Shown here: positions 24,961 to 36,261 of the stretch, piece by piece
Position numbering within the stretch: position 1 is the stretch's first letter
Layout: every line of letters starts with the position of its first letter
Origin: Oscillospiraceae bacterium
GTDB lineage: Bacteria > Bacillota > Clostridia > Oscillospirales > Ruminococcaceae
Reading direction: 5' to 3'
NCBI GenBank assembly: GCA_017405465.1
Contig: JAFRAJ010000039.1
Location: 104,891 to 168,890, forward strand
Length of the DNA: 64,000 bases
The notes under the pieces: model-generated
What the model saw: only the letters and a program-made list of their open reading frames with translations
The model's database searches: none
What the model was told of the DNA's origin: nothing
Made by a program: the position numbers and the translations under genes

Positions 24961-26000
24961 CACGTGCTGTAAAAGTCGGTGATATCACTATCGGCGGAGG
25001 ACACCCTGTATCCATCCAGTCTATGCTCAATGTTCATAACAGTGATATAGCAGGTAATGTAGAGCAGGCTGTAAGGCTGGAGAAGGCCGGTTGCGAGATT
25101 ATAAGAACAGCGATCCCCAACATGGAGGCAGTTGCTCTGATCCCTGCCTTAAAGAATGCTGTAAGTTGTCCTATAGTAGCAGATATACATTTCGATCACC
25201 GGCTAGCGCTGGCATCGATAGATGCAGGTGTTGACAAAGTCAGGATCAATCCCGGGAATATAGGATCTCTGGATAAAGCAAGAGAAGTAGTTCTTGCCTG
25301 CAAACATTCTGGAGTTCCGATCCGTGTCGGAGTCAACAGCGGTTCCTGTGAAAAAGAACTGCTGGAAAAGTATGGTGGTCCCACAAAGGAAGCTCTGTTC
25401 GAGAGCGCCATGAAACATGTAAGGATCATAGAGGACTGCGAATTTTACGATATCGTCATATCCATGAAGTCTTCTGATGTAAAAACGATGATAGGAGCAT
25501 ACAGACTTGCAGCTCAGGCATGTGACTATCCTCTTCATCTGGGCGTCACGGAGGCAGGCACTATCGGTCAGGGCACTGTGAAATCAGCGATTGGCATAGG
25601 AAGCCTTCTCATTGACGGTATCGGCGACACCATAAGAGTTTCACTGACAGATGATCCGGTCAGGGAAGTGGATGCAGCAAAAAGCATCCTTTCTGCCAGT
25701 GGCTGCAGAACGTTTGGACCTACGATCGTTTCATGTCCTACATGCGGCAGGACGGAGATCGATCTGGTCTCTATTGCAAAAAAAGTAGAAGAAGGACTCA
25801 AAGACTGTAAACTGAATATCAAGGTCGCGGTAATGGGATGTGTAGTAAACGGACCCGGCGAAGCAAGAGAGGCAGATATAGGTATAGCGGGAGGCAAAGG
25901 TGAAGCGATCCTGTTCAAAAAAGGTGAAACCGTAAGAAAGATCAGCGGCGATATAGCTCAGGTCCTTCTTGATGAGATCAATTCGATGAGTGGAGTATAA
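24957..26000 (+). CDS. ispG: 4-hydroxy-3-methylbut-2-en-1-yl diphosphate synthase
   Basis: IspG (GcpE), the [4Fe-4S] enzyme that reduces methylerythritol cyclodiphosphate to HMBPP in the MEP pathway. 347 residues with TIM-barrel motifs SIQSMLNV (19-26), ADIHFDHRLA (75-84), VRINPGNIG (95-103) and iron-sulphur ligands Cys260, Cys263 (SCPTCGRTE) and Cys295 (GCVVNGPGE). It needs reduced flavodoxin or ferredoxin. It overlaps rseP by four bases and is followed two bases later by polC. Confidence 0.97.
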   Translation: MTRAVKVGDITIGGGHPVSIQSMLNVHNSDIAGNVEQAVRLEKAGCEIIRTAIPNMEAVALIPALKNAVSCPIVADIHFDHRLALASIDAGVDKVRINPGNIGSLDKAREVVLACKHSGVPIRVGVNSGSCEKELLEKYGGPTKEALFESAMKHVRIIEDCEFYDIVISMKSSDVKTMIGAYRLAAQACDYPLHLGVTEAGTIGQGTVKSAIGIGSLLIDGIGDTIRVSLTDDPVREVDAAKSILSASGCRTFGPTIVSCPTCGRTEIDLVSIAKKVEEGLKDCKLNIKVAVMGCVVNGPGEAREADIGIAGGKGEAILFKKGETVRKISGDIAQVLLDEINSMSGV

Positions 26001-26002
26001 AA

Positions 26003-29000
26003 GTGGCTGTCAAATTCAGCAGCATGATACCCGGCAGTTTTGCCGTGGATCCTGATGTCAGAAAAATAGAATTAAGCAAGGATGGGGGTACAGTATCGCT
26101 CGTCCTTTTTTCTGATACATTTGAACGCGGTCTGTTTACCCAGGTCAAGGATGCGCTGAATGTAAAGTTCCCGAAGAGAAAGGTTGAAGTCAGGCTGTGT
26201 TTTCCTTCAGATCAGTTCTGCCCGGAGGCTCTGCAGAGCATAATTGAGGATGTTCGTTATACTGGGAAACCGGTAAACGGATTCTTCAAGAATGCAGTGA
26301 TGAGACTGGAGGAAAACAGGACCGTCATCACGCTTCCAAACAAGACCAGTGCGGTTCTGGAAGAAATGGATATGGCTGCTACCATAAGCAGAAGTATCTA
26401 TTCCATGTTTGGAGTCAATACTACTGTCGAGTTTGAAGAACCGGAGAATCATAAGACGGTACCGAGAGAAGATAAGCTGACCGGTCTGTACTCCGATGCT
26501 GCTCCGCAATCGGCTCCTAAAGGGAACAGGCTCAATAAATCAGATATCGGGAATAAACTGCTTGAACTCGAAGATGATGTCTACGAGCTGGTTATGGGAA
26601 AGAAACCGTCTTTGTCTGCAGCAGTATCCATAGATGACGCTATGGAGTCGTTAGGCCGGCATACCATCTGCGGAGATGTCATAGAAACTGAAGCAAGGAC
26701 TTTCAATAACGGTGCAGTGAGCAGAAGGATATTGCTCTGTGATTATAAGGATTCGATATATATAAAGACTTACGATACCACTGGCAAGTTTGAGAATCTC
26801 GAAAAGCTGAAAGCCGGTGATACCGTCGTATGCGAAGGCGAGGTTTACTACGACGACAGGGAACACTCCCAGATGTTCCAGCCTTCGAGCGTTATCAAGG
26901 TGAACCGTAAAGTACAGCACGATGAAGAAGAGGAAAAACGCATAGAACTGCATCTTCATACCAACATGAGTCAGATGGATGCGATCCCGTCTGCAGAGAG
27001 TGCTGTGATGAGAGCTGCAAAACTTGGACAACATGCAGTCGCTATAACGGATCACGGGTCTGTACAGGCATTCCCTGAGGCCAGATCTGCTTTAAAAAAT
27101 GCCAGAAAACTTGTTCCGGATTTCAAGGTGATCTACGGATGTGAAGCATATTACGTCGACGACAGCGCCAATATTCTTTTGGGAAGCAGCGATGAGAATA
27201 TCGGAGCTGAAGTAGTGTGTTTCGATCTTGAGACAACAGGACTTGACTGTGAGAACGAACGTATCATAGAAATAGGTGCATGTATCGTTAAAGACGGAGA
27301 AGTCACTGAGACGTTCGGTACTTTTGTGGATCCGGAGAAAGAGATCCCCGAAAAGATCACGGAGATCACCGGAATAGATGATAAGATGGTGGCCGGCGCG
27401 CCTCATGAAAAAGAAGCTCTGAGAGATTTCTTCCGTTTCGTCTCAGGCAGGATACTTGTTGCTCATAATGCTTCATTTGATATGAGCTTTCTCAAGGCTG
27501 CCTGCAGAAGAATAGGTATCACAGATGCATTCGAACTGCCATGTGTCGATACACTTGCATTATCTCAGACGCTCCTTCCGGATCTTGCCAGGCATCGTCT
27601 TGATACTCTTACTAAATATTTCAAGCTCCCTGCGTTCAATCATCACAGGGCTGTGGATGACACTGTTGCCCTAGCAAAGATATACAACAGGCTTACTGAT
27701 ATGCTCAGAGAACAGGGCACTACTGAATTCTCTGAGCTCAATTCCAGACAGGGCGGGAAAAACATCAGACACGGTAAGATCTTCCATATGATCCTTCTCG
27801 TCAAGGACCTTGTAGGGTTGAAGAATCTGTACACGCTTGTGTCTCTCAGCAATATCAAGTATTTCTTCGGAAGACCGAGGATACCGCTGTCTGAACTGCT
27901 GAAGCACAGGGAAGGACTTCTGATAGGTTCAGCATGCCAGGCGGGAGAGATCTATTCTGCTATTCTTGACCACAGACCGGAAGAAGAGATCGACGAGATA
28001 GCGGAGAAATATGATTTCTTCGAGATACAGCCGCGATGGAATAATGAATTCCTGGTAAGGGAGGAACGTCTGGCAAGTATGGAGGACGTTCTTGATATAA
28101 ACAGGAAGATCGTGGCTTTGGCTGACCGCAAAGGAAAGCCGTGTGTTGCGACTTGCGACGTCCATTTTCTGGACGAAAAGGATGGTATCTACAGGCAGAT
28201 ACTTCTTCACGGAATGGGTTATTCAGACGCTGACGATCAGGCGCAGCTCTGTTTCAGAACTACCCGTGAGATGCTTGATGAGTTCTCATATCTCGGAAAA
28301 GAAAAAGCAAAGGAAGTTGTAGTTACCAATCCTGCGCGCATCGCGGAAATGATAGATGCCGATATAAAACCGATACCGGACGGTGCCTATACCCCGGATA
28401 TTGAAGGCAGCGCCGAACAGATCACCGAGCGGGCGAACGAACGCATAAGACAGCTTTATGGAGACGATCCTGATGAAGTCATCGTCACCAGGACAAAGAG
28501 GGAACTTGATTCCATCTGCGGCCACAACTATGCAGTCCTTTACCTGATCGCTCAGAAACTTGTCGACAAATCAGAAAGCGACGGGTATCATGTAGGCTCA
28601 CGTGGATCTGTCGGTTCATCTTATGTTGCCTTCCTGTTGGGTATATCTGAGGTGAATCCGCTTCCTGTACATTATCTCTGTCCTGATTGCAAGCATTTTG
28701 AGTTCAGTGATGCAGCAGCTGACGGATTCGATCTTCCTCCCAAGAAGTGTCCGGTCTGCGGAGCCGACCTCATAGGCGACGGGCATGATATACCTTTTGA
28801 GACCTTCCTTGGATTCGATGGGGATAAACAGCCTGATATAGACCTGAACTTCTCATCTGAATACCAGTCAAAGATATTCAAATATACGGAAGAGCTGTTC
28901 GGAAGTGAACATGTCTTCAAAGCAGGAACGATCATGGCGCTGAAGGATAAGAACGCGCTGGGATACGTCAAGAAGTATGCAGAAGACAAGGGCATACCTT

Positions 29001-30271
29001 TCAATAAGGCTGAACTGAGAAGACTGTCGCTCGGATGCACCGGAGTCAAAAAGTCAACAGGTCAGCACCCGGGAGGCATGGTCGTCATTCCTGACAACTA
29101 TGATATAAACGATTTCACACCGGTACAGCGTCCTGCAGATAAGGCTGAGAGCGATTTCGTAACGACGCATTTCGACTTTAACTCATTGCACGATACCCTT
29201 CTAAAGCTTGATGAGCTCGGCCATGAAATACCGACGGTCTATCATTATCTGGAAGATTTCTCGGGAATGAATATATCTGAAGTACCTACCAGCGATACGG
29301 AAGTCTTCAAATTGTTCACATCACCGGAACCTCTGGGAGTGACAGCTGATCAGATCGGAAGTGCCACAGGGACGTATGGTATTCCTGAAATGGGTACTGT
29401 GACGTCCAGAAACCTGCTAACTGAAGCTAAACCTAGAGGGATCGCAGACCTTATCCAGATCTCAGGGTTATCTCACGGCACAGGAGTTTGGGCAGGCAAT
29501 GCCCAGGATCTGATCAGAAACGGGACCTGTAATATTTCTGAGGTGATCGGGACCCGAGACGGAATCATGCTCAAGCTGATAGAGTACGGCGTCGACAACC
29601 TGAACGCATTCAAGATCATGGAGTTCGTCAGGAAAAATAAGCAGCACAAACCGCTTCCGGACGATATGGTCAAGACAATGACTGAGCATGGCGTTCCTGA
29701 ATGGTATATCGATTCGTGCAGAAAGATCGAGTACATGTTCCCGAAAGCACACGCTGCAGCGTACGTAACTTCTGCAGTTAAAGTAGCATGGTTCAAGCTG
29801 TACAGACCAATGGATTTCTATGCAGCTTACTTTACCGTCCGAGGCTGCGGCACAGATGTCGAGTATATTCTGGCTAAACCTGACAAGATCAGGAAAAGGA
29901 TCAAGGAAGTGGAAAAGATCACAGCTGATCCTTCACTCAGGACTGCTAAAGACGAAGATGAACTCGTTTCGCTGCAGATGCTGCTGGAGATGAAATGCAG
30001 AGGATTCGGGATGCTGCCGGTGGATCTTAGAAGATCTCACTGGAAGAGGTTCCAAGAAGAAAAGAACAACCTGAGGATACCGTTCTCCGTGCTTAAAGGC
30101 GTAGGTGAGAACGCAGCTAAGTCGATATACGAGGCGGTTTCCAAAGGAGGGTTCACTACTGCTGAAGATCTCCTTGCTGAAGACGGTGTAACGAAAGCTC
30201 TTCTTGATATACTGGATTCATACGATGCGCTCGGGGATCTTCCAAAAACAAGACAGATATCATTCTTCTAA
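26003..30271 (+). CDS. polC: DNA polymerase III alpha subunit, PolC type
   Basis: The replicative polymerase of low-GC Gram-positives, 1422 residues. An N-terminal domain (1-200) is followed by an OB fold (about 219-300), a PHP domain starting ELHLHTNMSQMDA (about 315-327) that is split by the 3'-5' exonuclease (about 402-565, FDLETTG with Asp408 and Glu410, HNASFD at 488-493), a zinc-binding segment (CPDC..CPVCG near 890-920), the palm with PDIDLNFSSEYQ (about 944-955) and a C-terminal part with KSTGQHPGGMVV. The GTG start follows the ispG stop by two bases behind GGAG. It is the last gene of the operon. Confidence 0.98.
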   Translation: MAVKFSSMIPGSFAVDPDVRKIELSKDGGTVSLVLFSDTFERGLFTQVKDALNVKFPKRKVEVRLCFPSDQFCPEALQSIIEDVRYTGKPVNGFFKNAVMRLEENRTVITLPNKTSAVLEEMDMAATISRSIYSMFGVNTTVEFEEPENHKTVPREDKLTGLYSDAAPQSAPKGNRLNKSDIGNKLLELEDDVYELVMGKKPSLSAAVSIDDAMESLGRHTICGDVIETEARTFNNGAVSRRILLCDYKDSIYIKTYDTTGKFENLEKLKAGDTVVCEGEVYYDDREHSQMFQPSSVIKVNRKVQHDEEEEKRIELHLHTNMSQMDAIPSAESAVMRAAKLGQHAVAITDHGSVQAFPEARSALKNARKLVPDFKVIYGCEAYYVDDSANILLGSSDENIGAEVVCFDLETTGLDCENERIIEIGACIVKDGEVTETFGTFVDPEKEIPEKITEITGIDDKMVAGAPHEKEALRDFFRFVSGRILVAHNASFDMSFLKAACRRIGITDAFELPCVDTLALSQTLLPDLARHRLDTLTKYFKLPAFNHHRAVDDTVALAKIYNRLTDMLREQGTTEFSELNSRQGGKNIRHGKIFHMILLVKDLVGLKNLYTLVSLSNIKYFFGRPRIPLSELLKHREGLLIGSACQAGEIYSAILDHRPEEEIDEIAEKYDFFEIQPRWNNEFLVREERLASMEDVLDINRKIVALADRKGKPCVATCDVHFLDEKDGIYRQILLHGMGYSDADDQAQLCFRTTREMLDEFSYLGKEKAKEVVVTNPARIAEMIDADIKPIPDGAYTPDIEGSAEQITERANERIRQLYGDDPDEVIVTRTKRELDSICGHNYAVLYLIAQKLVDKSESDGYHVGSRGSVGSSYVAFLLGISEVNPLPVHYLCPDCKHFEFSDAAADGFDLPPKKCPVCGADLIGDGHDIPFETFLGFDGDKQPDIDLNFSSEYQSKIFKYTEELFGSEHVFKAGTIMALKDKNALGYVKKYAEDKGIPFNKAELRRLSLGCTGVKKSTGQHPGGMVVIPDNYDINDFTPVQRPADKAESDFVTTHFDFNSLHDTLLKLDELGHEIPTVYHYLEDFSGMNISEVPTSDTEVFKLFTSPEPLGVTADQIGSATGTYGIPEMGTVTSRNLLTEAKPRGIADLIQISGLSHGTGVWAGNAQDLIRNGTCNISEVIGTRDGIMLKLIEYGVDNLNAFKIMEFVRKNKQHKPLPDDMVKTMTEHGVPEWYIDSCRKIEYMFPKAHAAAYVTSAVKVAWFKLYRPMDFYAAYFTVRGCGTDVEYILAKPDKIRKRIKEVEKITADPSLRTAKDEDELVSLQMLLEMKCRGFGMLPVDLRRSHWKRFQEEKNNLRIPFSVLKGVGENAAKSIYEAVSKGGFTTAEDLLAEDGVTKALLDILDSYDALGDLPKTRQISFF

Positions 30272-30283
30272 ATAATATGAAAC

Positions 30284-30320
30284 GGCCGAAACGGTCAGCG
30301 ACAGCTTCGGCCTGTTTTTT
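30284..30320 (+). terminator. Intrinsic terminator after polC
   Basis: Stem GGCCGAA / TTCGGCC with a 15-base loop, then TG and six T. It lies just beyond the end of the convergent pseudouridine synthase gene. Confidence 0.85.
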
Positions 30321-30332
30321 ACTTTTAGATCA

Positions 30333-31283
30333 TCACGATTCAAAATCAGGGAAAAGATCCCTGAACGGAAACTCTGGAATACAGAATGTTTTTCCTGACA
30401 AACCGGAAAGAGAGGGGAATTCTGTGACCGGGAATGAGATGCTGTATGAAGCCAGCAGCTGAGAATGAACATCGTAATCTGCATTCTTGCGGCGGTCTCC
30501 GTATTTGGTGTCTCCGAGAATTGGAGAATTCAGATGAGATAGATGCGCCCTTATCTGGTGAGTGCGTCCGGTATAGAGCGTGCACTCTATCAGCCACAGA
30601 CTTTTGCTGTTCTGTAAAGCCCTGAACCCGGTCTTTATCTCCTGCCATCCGTCAGACGGATTGTCCTTAACGGTGACCATGTTCTTTTTCTCGTCTTTTT
30701 TCAGGTAAGCTGTATAGACACCATCTGCTGGAGGACTGAAAGCGGTAACAGCCAGATAAGTCTTTCTTATTTCTCCGTTTCTTATGAGTGAATTGACTGC
30801 ATTGACTGCTTCGTGGTTCTTTCCTGCGATTACGATGCCTGAGGTATTTCTGTCCAGCCTGTTGCAGAGCGCAGGGGTGAAGACATCATCAGAGGGGTCA
30901 TATTCGTTTTTTTCATACAGGTATCTGAGAAAGCGCGCGACCAGGTTGTCGTTATATTCTCCGGAAGAAGGATGGGAGTTCAGCCCGGAAGGTTTATAAA
31001 GAAGAGCAGTGTCTGCATCTTCATAGATGATCTGAAGAGTTTTTGAAGCTCTCATGAAATCGGGAAGAGTTCTGTTCTCAAAGCTCTGTTCGTCTATCCA
31101 GAGCTGCAGTACATCTCCTTCATGGAGCCTGTCGTCAGGTTTGCATCTCCTGCCGTTAAGCTTGATGCGTTTGGTCCGTATTGCTTTATAGAGTGCGCTT
31201 TTTGGCAGGGAAGGAGCAGCTTTCTCAATGAATCTTGAAAGCCTTACACCCTCGTTTTTGGAACTGACAGTAAATTCCCGCAT
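30333..31283 (-). CDS. RluA-family pseudouridine synthase
   Basis: A 316-residue RNA pseudouridine synthase. An N-terminal S4 RNA-binding domain (about residues 12-60, with SRFIEKAAPSLPKSALYKAI and IKLNG) is followed by the catalytic domain (about 85-300) with IIYEDADTALLYKPSGL, the catalytic loop CNRLDRNTSGIVI (about 148-160, Asp is the nucleophile) and TGRTHQIRAHL (about 242-252). The architecture matches RluC/RluD, which modify 23S rRNA, but the exact target position cannot be read from sequence. It converges on polC and diverges from uvrB. Confidence 0.9.
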   Translation of the reverse strand: MREFTVSSKNEGVRLSRFIEKAAPSLPKSALYKAIRTKRIKLNGRRCKPDDRLHEGDVLQLWIDEQSFENRTLPDFMRASKTLQIIYEDADTALLYKPSGLNSHPSSGEYNDNLVARFLRYLYEKNEYDPSDDVFTPALCNRLDRNTSGIVIAGKNHEAVNAVNSLIRNGEIRKTYLAVTAFSPPADGVYTAYLKKDEKKNMVTVKDNPSDGWQEIKTGFRALQNSKSLWLIECTLYTGRTHQIRAHLSHLNSPILGDTKYGDRRKNADYDVHSQLLASYSISFPVTEFPSLSGLSGKTFCIPEFPFRDLFPDFES

Positions 31284-31373
31284 GAATAAAATGAATATCC
31301 TTTTTGGAAGTTGATCAAAGTTTTATGAAGTACAACAGGCGTGTTAACAAAACATTTACGATGTCTGTCCAAA

Positions 31374-31402
31374 TTGCTGTGATTTGGCTAATAGTATATA
31401 AT
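31374..31402 (+). promoter_or_regulatory. Promoter of the uvrB operon
   Basis: TTGCTG (31374-31379), a 17-base spacer and a perfect TATAAT (31397-31402), about 67 bases before the uvrB start. A short palindrome AACAGGCGTGTT lies upstream at 31334-31345. Confidence 0.65.
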
Positions 31403-31469
31403 TACTATGTATGCTCAGTAAAGACTAAAGCATGCAAACTAATTATGAATTGAGCTGTTTTCATACTTC

Positions 31470-33434
31470 ATGTCTGGCGAAAAATTCAAACTCGTTTCAA
31501 AATTCAAGCCGACCGGAGATCAGCCTGAAGCTATACAGGCGCTCTCGGAAGGAGTGCTGCGCGGAGACAGGATGCAGACCCTTAAGGGAGTCACCGGCTC
31601 AGGAAAAACATTCACGATGGCAAACATCATCGCGAATGTAAACAGACCGACGCTGGTCTTAGCACATAATAAAACACTTGCTGCACAGCTTTGCACTGAG
31701 TTCCGGGAGTTTTTTCCGGAAAACAGGGTAGAGTACTTTGTTTCATACTATGATTACTACCAGCCTGAAGCGTATATACCCAACACAGACACTTATATAG
31801 AGAAAGACAGCGCTATCAACGACGAAATAGATAGGATGCGCCACTCAGCTACATCAGCTCTTTCTGAACGGGATGATGTACTGATCGTTGCTTCAGTGTC
31901 CTGCATCTATTCTCTGGGCAACCCGATCGATTACAGAAAATCCGTTATCTCTCTGAGACCCGGCATGCGGTATAGCCGAGATGAATTTCTGAGAAAACTT
32001 GTTGAGCTTCAATATGAACGCAACGATGTGGGATTCGAGAGAAACAGGTTCAGAGTTCGCGGTGATGTCGTCGAGGTATTTCCGGTATACAGTAATGACA
32101 AGGCTGTGAGAATAGAGTTTTTCGGCGACGAAGTTGACCGTATTTCTGAAATAAGCACTGTGACAGGAGCAAAAACGCTTACTCTGGAACATGTGGCTAT
32201 ATTTCCGGCATCTCATTATGTGATACCGAGAGACACTCTCCTTGAGAAACTGGATGAACTTAAGGATGAGATGGAGCAGAGGGCGGAGTGGTTCAGGTCC
32301 CAGGGCAAGCTCATCGAAGCTCAAAGGATAACACAGAGAACGATGGCAGATATGGAGATGATCGCAGAAGTCGGGACCTGTAAGGGAATAGAGAACTACT
32401 CTCCTGTTCTCTCAGGAAGAGCCCCGGGAAGCGAGCCTTCTACTCTTCTCAGTTATTTCCCCGATAATTTTCTGATGTTCATAGATGAATCACATGTGAG
32501 CCTTCCGCAGCTTCATGGAATGTACGGTGGAGACTATTCTCGAAAAAAGAACCTGATCGATTTCGGATTCAGGCTTCCATCTGCTTTTGATAACAGACCT
32601 CTTAAATTCGAAGAGGTCCTGAGACATATAAATCAGGTCATATTCACCAGTGCAACTCCGGGAGAATTCGAAAGGGAGAATTCCACTCAGGTGGTGGAAC
32701 AGATCATCAGACCTACAGGACTTATAGATCCTGAAGTGATAGTGCGTCCTACAGAAGGTCAGATCGACGATCTGCTGTCCGAGATTAATACTCGGGTAGA
32801 TAAGAAAGAACGCGTCCTGGTAACGACTCTTACAAAGCGCATGGCGGAAGATCTGACATCTTATCTTTCTGACAGAGGCGTCAAAGTACGGTACATGCAC
32901 TATGATATCGATACCATTGAGCGTATGGAGATAATACGTGATCTAAGACTTGGAGAATTCGATGTTCTTGTAGGAATAAACCTGCTTAGAGAGGGACTTG
33001 ACCTTCCGGAAGTCTCGCTGGTCGCGATACTGGACGCTGATCAGGAAGGTTTCTTGAGAAGTGAGACGTCTCTTGTACAGACTATAGGCCGTGCAGCAAG
33101 AAACGTGAATGGAAAGGTGATCATGTACGCTGATTCGGTTACTCCTTCCATGGAGAGGGCTATAATTGAGACCCAGAGACGGCGTGAGATACAGAATGAA
33201 TACAACATCAGCCATGGGATCACACCTAAAAGCGTCGAGAAAGAGATACGTGACGTTCTGGAGATCAGCAGTACTGATGTCCGTGATGATAAGATCAGAA
33301 AGATGTCGAGAAAAGAACGCAGTGCTCTTATCGAACAGCTTCAGAAAGAAATGAAACACGCTGCTCAGTTGCTTGAATTTGAGTATGCTGCCGAACTCAG
33401 GGATAAGATTGAAGAACTCAGAAAGGGAAAATGA
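31470..33434 (+). CDS. uvrB: UvrABC system protein B
   Basis: The damage-verifying helicase-like subunit of nucleotide excision repair, 654 residues. Walker A TGSGKT at 42-47, the DNA-clamping beta hairpin region [12 protein letters not shown] (about 92-103), DESH (about 338-341), helicase motifs TSATPGE and [28 protein letters not shown], and a C-terminal UVR domain (about 615-652) for UvrC contact. The start codon has no recognisable ribosome-binding site, which is unusual here; family length supports it. uvrA follows directly. Confidence 0.97.
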   Translation: MSGEKFKLVSKFKPTGDQPEAIQALSEGVLRGDRMQTLKGVTGSGKTFTMANIIANVNRPTLVLAHNKTLAAQLCTEFREFFPENRVEYFVSYYDYYQPEAYIPNTDTYIEKDSAINDEIDRMRHSATSALSERDDVLIVASVSCIYSLGNPIDYRKSVISLRPGMRYSRDEFLRKLVELQYERNDVGFERNRFRVRGDVVEVFPVYSNDKAVRIEFFGDEVDRISEISTVTGAKTLTLEHVAIFPASHYVIPRDTLLEKLDELKDEMEQRAEWFRSQGKLIEAQRITQRTMADMEMIAEVGTCKGIENYSPVLSGRAPGSEPSTLLSYFPDNFLMFIDESHVSLPQLHGMYGGDYSRKKNLIDFGFRLPSAFDNRPLKFEEVLRHINQVIFTSATPGEFERENSTQVVEQIIRPTGLIDPEVIVRPTEGQIDDLLSEINTRVDKKERVLVTTLTKRMAEDLTSYLSDRGVKVRYMHYDIDTIERMEIIRDLRLGEFDVLVGINLLREGLDLPEVSLVAILDADQEGFLRSETSLVQTIGRAARNVNGKVIMYADSVTPSMERAIIETQRRREIQNEYNISHGITPKSVEKEIRDVLEISSTDVRDDKIRKMSRKERSALIEQLQKEMKHAAQLLEFEYAAELRDKIEELRKGK

Positions 33435-33435
33435 T

Positions 33436-36261
33436 TTGCCTTCAGAATATATAACTGTTCGCGGTGCGCGCGAACATAATCTCAAGAATGTGAATGTAGA
33501 TATTCCCAGAGACAAACTGGTGGTCTTTACAGGACTGTCCGGCTCCGGGAAGTCTTCACTTGCATTTGACACGATTTTCTCTGACGGTCAGAGAAGGTAC
33601 ATGGAGAGCCTGTCAAGTTACGCCAGACAGTTTCTGGGACAGATGGATAAACCAGATGTCGACTCGATTGACGGACTGTCTCCGGCTATCTCTATTGACC
33701 AGAAAACTACGTCCAAGAACCCCAGATCAACAGTCGGCACTGTCACAGAGGTATATGACTACCTCAGGCTGCTGTATGCAAACATAGGAATACCTCACTG
33801 TCCAATCTGCGGAAGGGAGATCAAGCAGCAGACTATAGACCAGATGGTCGATGCGGTGATGGCGCTGGAAGAAGGATCTCGTCTTCAGATACTTGCACCG
33901 ATCGTACGTGGCAGAAAAGGAACCTATCAGAAGGAACTTAATTCTGCAAGGAAAGACGGCTATGCAAGAGTCAGGATCGACGGGACCGTTTACGATCTCG
34001 ACGATGAGATCTCTCTGGACAAGAACCGTAAGCACAATATTGAGATCGTAGTGGACAGGATAGTCAGAAGGGATGATTCAGCTGGACGCATATCCGATTC
34101 TATGGAGACGGCACTTGCGCTGTCAGGTTCATTGGTCATAGTAACGGTGGAGGGACAGGACGATATCCTCTTCTCACAGAGCTATGCATGTCCTGAACAT
34201 GGTATCAGTATAGAAGATCTCAGTCCCAGGATGTTTTCATTCAATAATCCTTTCGGGGCTTGTGAGAAATGTTCCGGACTCGGCACTTTTATGCATGTCA
34301 ATCCTGACCTTGTGGTTCCGGACAGAAGCAAATCGATAAGAGAAGGTGCCATCAAGGCTTCAGGGTGGAGCTATTCAGACGGTTCCATAAGCAAGATGTA
34401 TTATGACGGCCTCTCTGAACAATACGGTTTTTCTCTTGACGTGCCGTTCAGCGAACTTGATGAGAAAGCTAAGAAGGTCATTTTCTACGGAACTGACGGA
34501 AAACTCGTCCAGTTTCGCAGAGAGAATGCTTTCGGATCTTCAACGTTCAAAGCAGCTTTTGAAGGCGTGATAAATAACCTGGAAAGACGCTTCGACGAGA
34601 CAAACAGTGAATGGACGAAAGAAGAGATCACTGCTCTGATGAGTGCAGAAGAATGTCCAGAGTGTCACGGTCACAGACTGAAACCGGCGAGCCTTGCTGT
34701 AACTGTAGCGGGAAGGAACATCATGGATATCTGCGACATGTCTGTGGTGAACATACTGGATTTCTTCAATAACATCCAACTGTCTGAGAGAGAGATGTAC
34801 ATAGCCGGAAATGTGATCAAGGAGATAAAGCAGAGGCTTTCATTCCTTGCAAGCGTAGGGCTAGGTTATCTTACTCTTTCCAGGGCAAGTATGACTCTTT
34901 CCGGAGGGGAGAGTCAGAGGATCAGGCTTGCAACGCAGATCGGTTCCTCACTTATGGGAGTCCTTTATATTCTGGATGAACCGTCGATAGGCCTGCATCA
35001 GAGGGACAATAGAAGACTGATAGATGCTCTCAAGGATCTTAGGGATCTAGGGAATACGGTCATCGTAGTTGAACATGATGAAGAGACTATACTCAGTGCC
35101 GACTATGTCGTCGATATAGGACCGCGCGCCGGCGTCAACGGCGGACAGATCCTTTATCAGGGAGATGTTGACGGGTTGCTTAAATGCAAAGAGTCTCTTA
35201 CCGGGAAATATCTTTCCGGAGACATGAAGATCGAGGTGCCTTCTTCAAGAAGACCGGGAAGCGGAAAAGCGCTGACATTCAAAGGATGCAGACAGAATAA
35301 CCTTAAGGATATCGACGTTGAGTTTCCGCTGGAAAAGTTCATCTGTGTAACTGGAGTATCAGGTTCAGGAAAGTCATCACTTCTGAATGATATCGTTTTC
35401 AAGAAACTGAATGTTGAACTGAACCGCGCCAGAGAAGTACCTGGGAAGTTCTCTGAAGTTGACGGTCTGGAATTCGTAGATAAGTGCATTGGAATTGACC
35501 AATCTCCTATAGGAAGGACTCCGCGTTCCAACCCTGCAACATATATAGGTCTCTTCAATCTAATAAGAGACGTCTTTGCTTCAACAGCTGAAGCCAAGCT
35601 CAGAGGGTACGGACCGGGCAGATTCTCCTTCAATGTGAAAGGCGGAAGATGTGAAGCCTGTGAAGGAGATGGAATGATCAAGATAGAGATGCATTTTCTG
35701 CCCGACGTGTTCGTCCCGTGCGAGGTCTGCAAGGGAAAAAGATATAATCGTGAGACTCTTGAGGTCAAATATAAGGGAAAGAACATATATGACGTTCTCG
35801 AGATGACAGTGGATGAAGCTGTGGGATTCTTCAAGACTCATCCTAAGATCGTGCGCAAGCTTAAGACTCTGCAGGATGTCGGTCTCGGATACATAAAACT
35901 TGGACAGTCTTCGACTACGCTGTCAGGCGGAGAAGCACAGAGAGTAAAGCTGGCAAATGAACTGTCCAGAGTCAGCACCGGGAAAACGGTATACATCCTC
36001 GACGAACCCACTACCGGCCTTCATTCAGCAGATGTGCATCTCCTTATTGATGTACTCAACAAGCTTGTTGACGCCGGAAACACCGTGATCGTGATAGAAC
36101 ATAATCTTGATATGATCAAATGTGCTGACTGGGTCATTGATCTCGGACCGGAAGGCGGAGATGAAGGAGGAAAGATAATTGCTGTCGGAACTCCTGAACA
36201 GGTTGCATCCGTAGACGGCTCGTATACCGGAATTTATCTTAAGAAAGTATTGAAACAATGA
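33436..36261 (+). CDS. uvrA: UvrABC system protein A
   Basis: Damage-recognition ATPase of excision repair, 941 residues, the usual UvrA length. Two ABC ATPase modules: Walker [12 protein letters not shown] (about 32-42) and [11 protein letters not shown] (about 639-649), signatures LSGGESQR and LSGGEAQR. Zinc modules: CPICGRE (about 119), the CPEH..CEKCSG insertion, and [15 protein letters not shown] near 738-765. The start is a TTG one base after the uvrB stop with AAAGGGAAA upstream; an upstream in-frame ATG inside uvrB would add 21 unrelated residues. It ends with an ATGA overlap with miaB. Confidence 0.97.
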   Translation: MPSEYITVRGAREHNLKNVNVDIPRDKLVVFTGLSGSGKSSLAFDTIFSDGQRRYMESLSSYARQFLGQMDKPDVDSIDGLSPAISIDQKTTSKNPRSTVGTVTEVYDYLRLLYANIGIPHCPICGREIKQQTIDQMVDAVMALEEGSRLQILAPIVRGRKGTYQKELNSARKDGYARVRIDGTVYDLDDEISLDKNRKHNIEIVVDRIVRRDDSAGRISDSMETALALSGSLVIVTVEGQDDILFSQSYACPEHGISIEDLSPRMFSFNNPFGACEKCSGLGTFMHVNPDLVVPDRSKSIREGAIKASGWSYSDGSISKMYYDGLSEQYGFSLDVPFSELDEKAKKVIFYGTDGKLVQFRRENAFGSSTFKAAFEGVINNLERRFDETNSEWTKEEITALMSAEECPECHGHRLKPASLAVTVAGRNIMDICDMSVVNILDFFNNIQLSEREMYIAGNVIKEIKQRLSFLASVGLGYLTLSRASMTLSGGESQRIRLATQIGSSLMGVLYILDEPSIGLHQRDNRRLIDALKDLRDLGNTVIVVEHDEETILSADYVVDIGPRAGVNGGQILYQGDVDGLLKCKESLTGKYLSGDMKIEVPSSRRPGSGKALTFKGCRQNNLKDIDVEFPLEKFICVTGVSGSGKSSLLNDIVFKKLNVELNRAREVPGKFSEVDGLEFVDKCIGIDQSPIGRTPRSNPATYIGLFNLIRDVFASTAEAKLRGYGPGRFSFNVKGGRCEACEGDGMIKIEMHFLPDVFVPCEVCKGKRYNRETLEVKYKGKNIYDVLEMTVDEAVGFFKTHPKIVRKLKTLQDVGLGYIKLGQSSTTLSGGEAQRVKLANELSRVSTGKTVYILDEPTTGLHSADVHLLIDVLNKLVDAGNTVIVIEHNLDMIKCADWVIDLGPEGGDEGGKIIAVGTPEQVASVDGSYTGIYLKKVLKQ

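Noticed and set aside
31334..31345. AACAGGCGTGTT palindrome upstream of uvrB as a LexA box
   Set aside because: It does not match the Gram-positive consensus GAAC-N4-GTTC, and it lies upstream of the -35 box. A different LexA specificity cannot be excluded, but there is no positive support.
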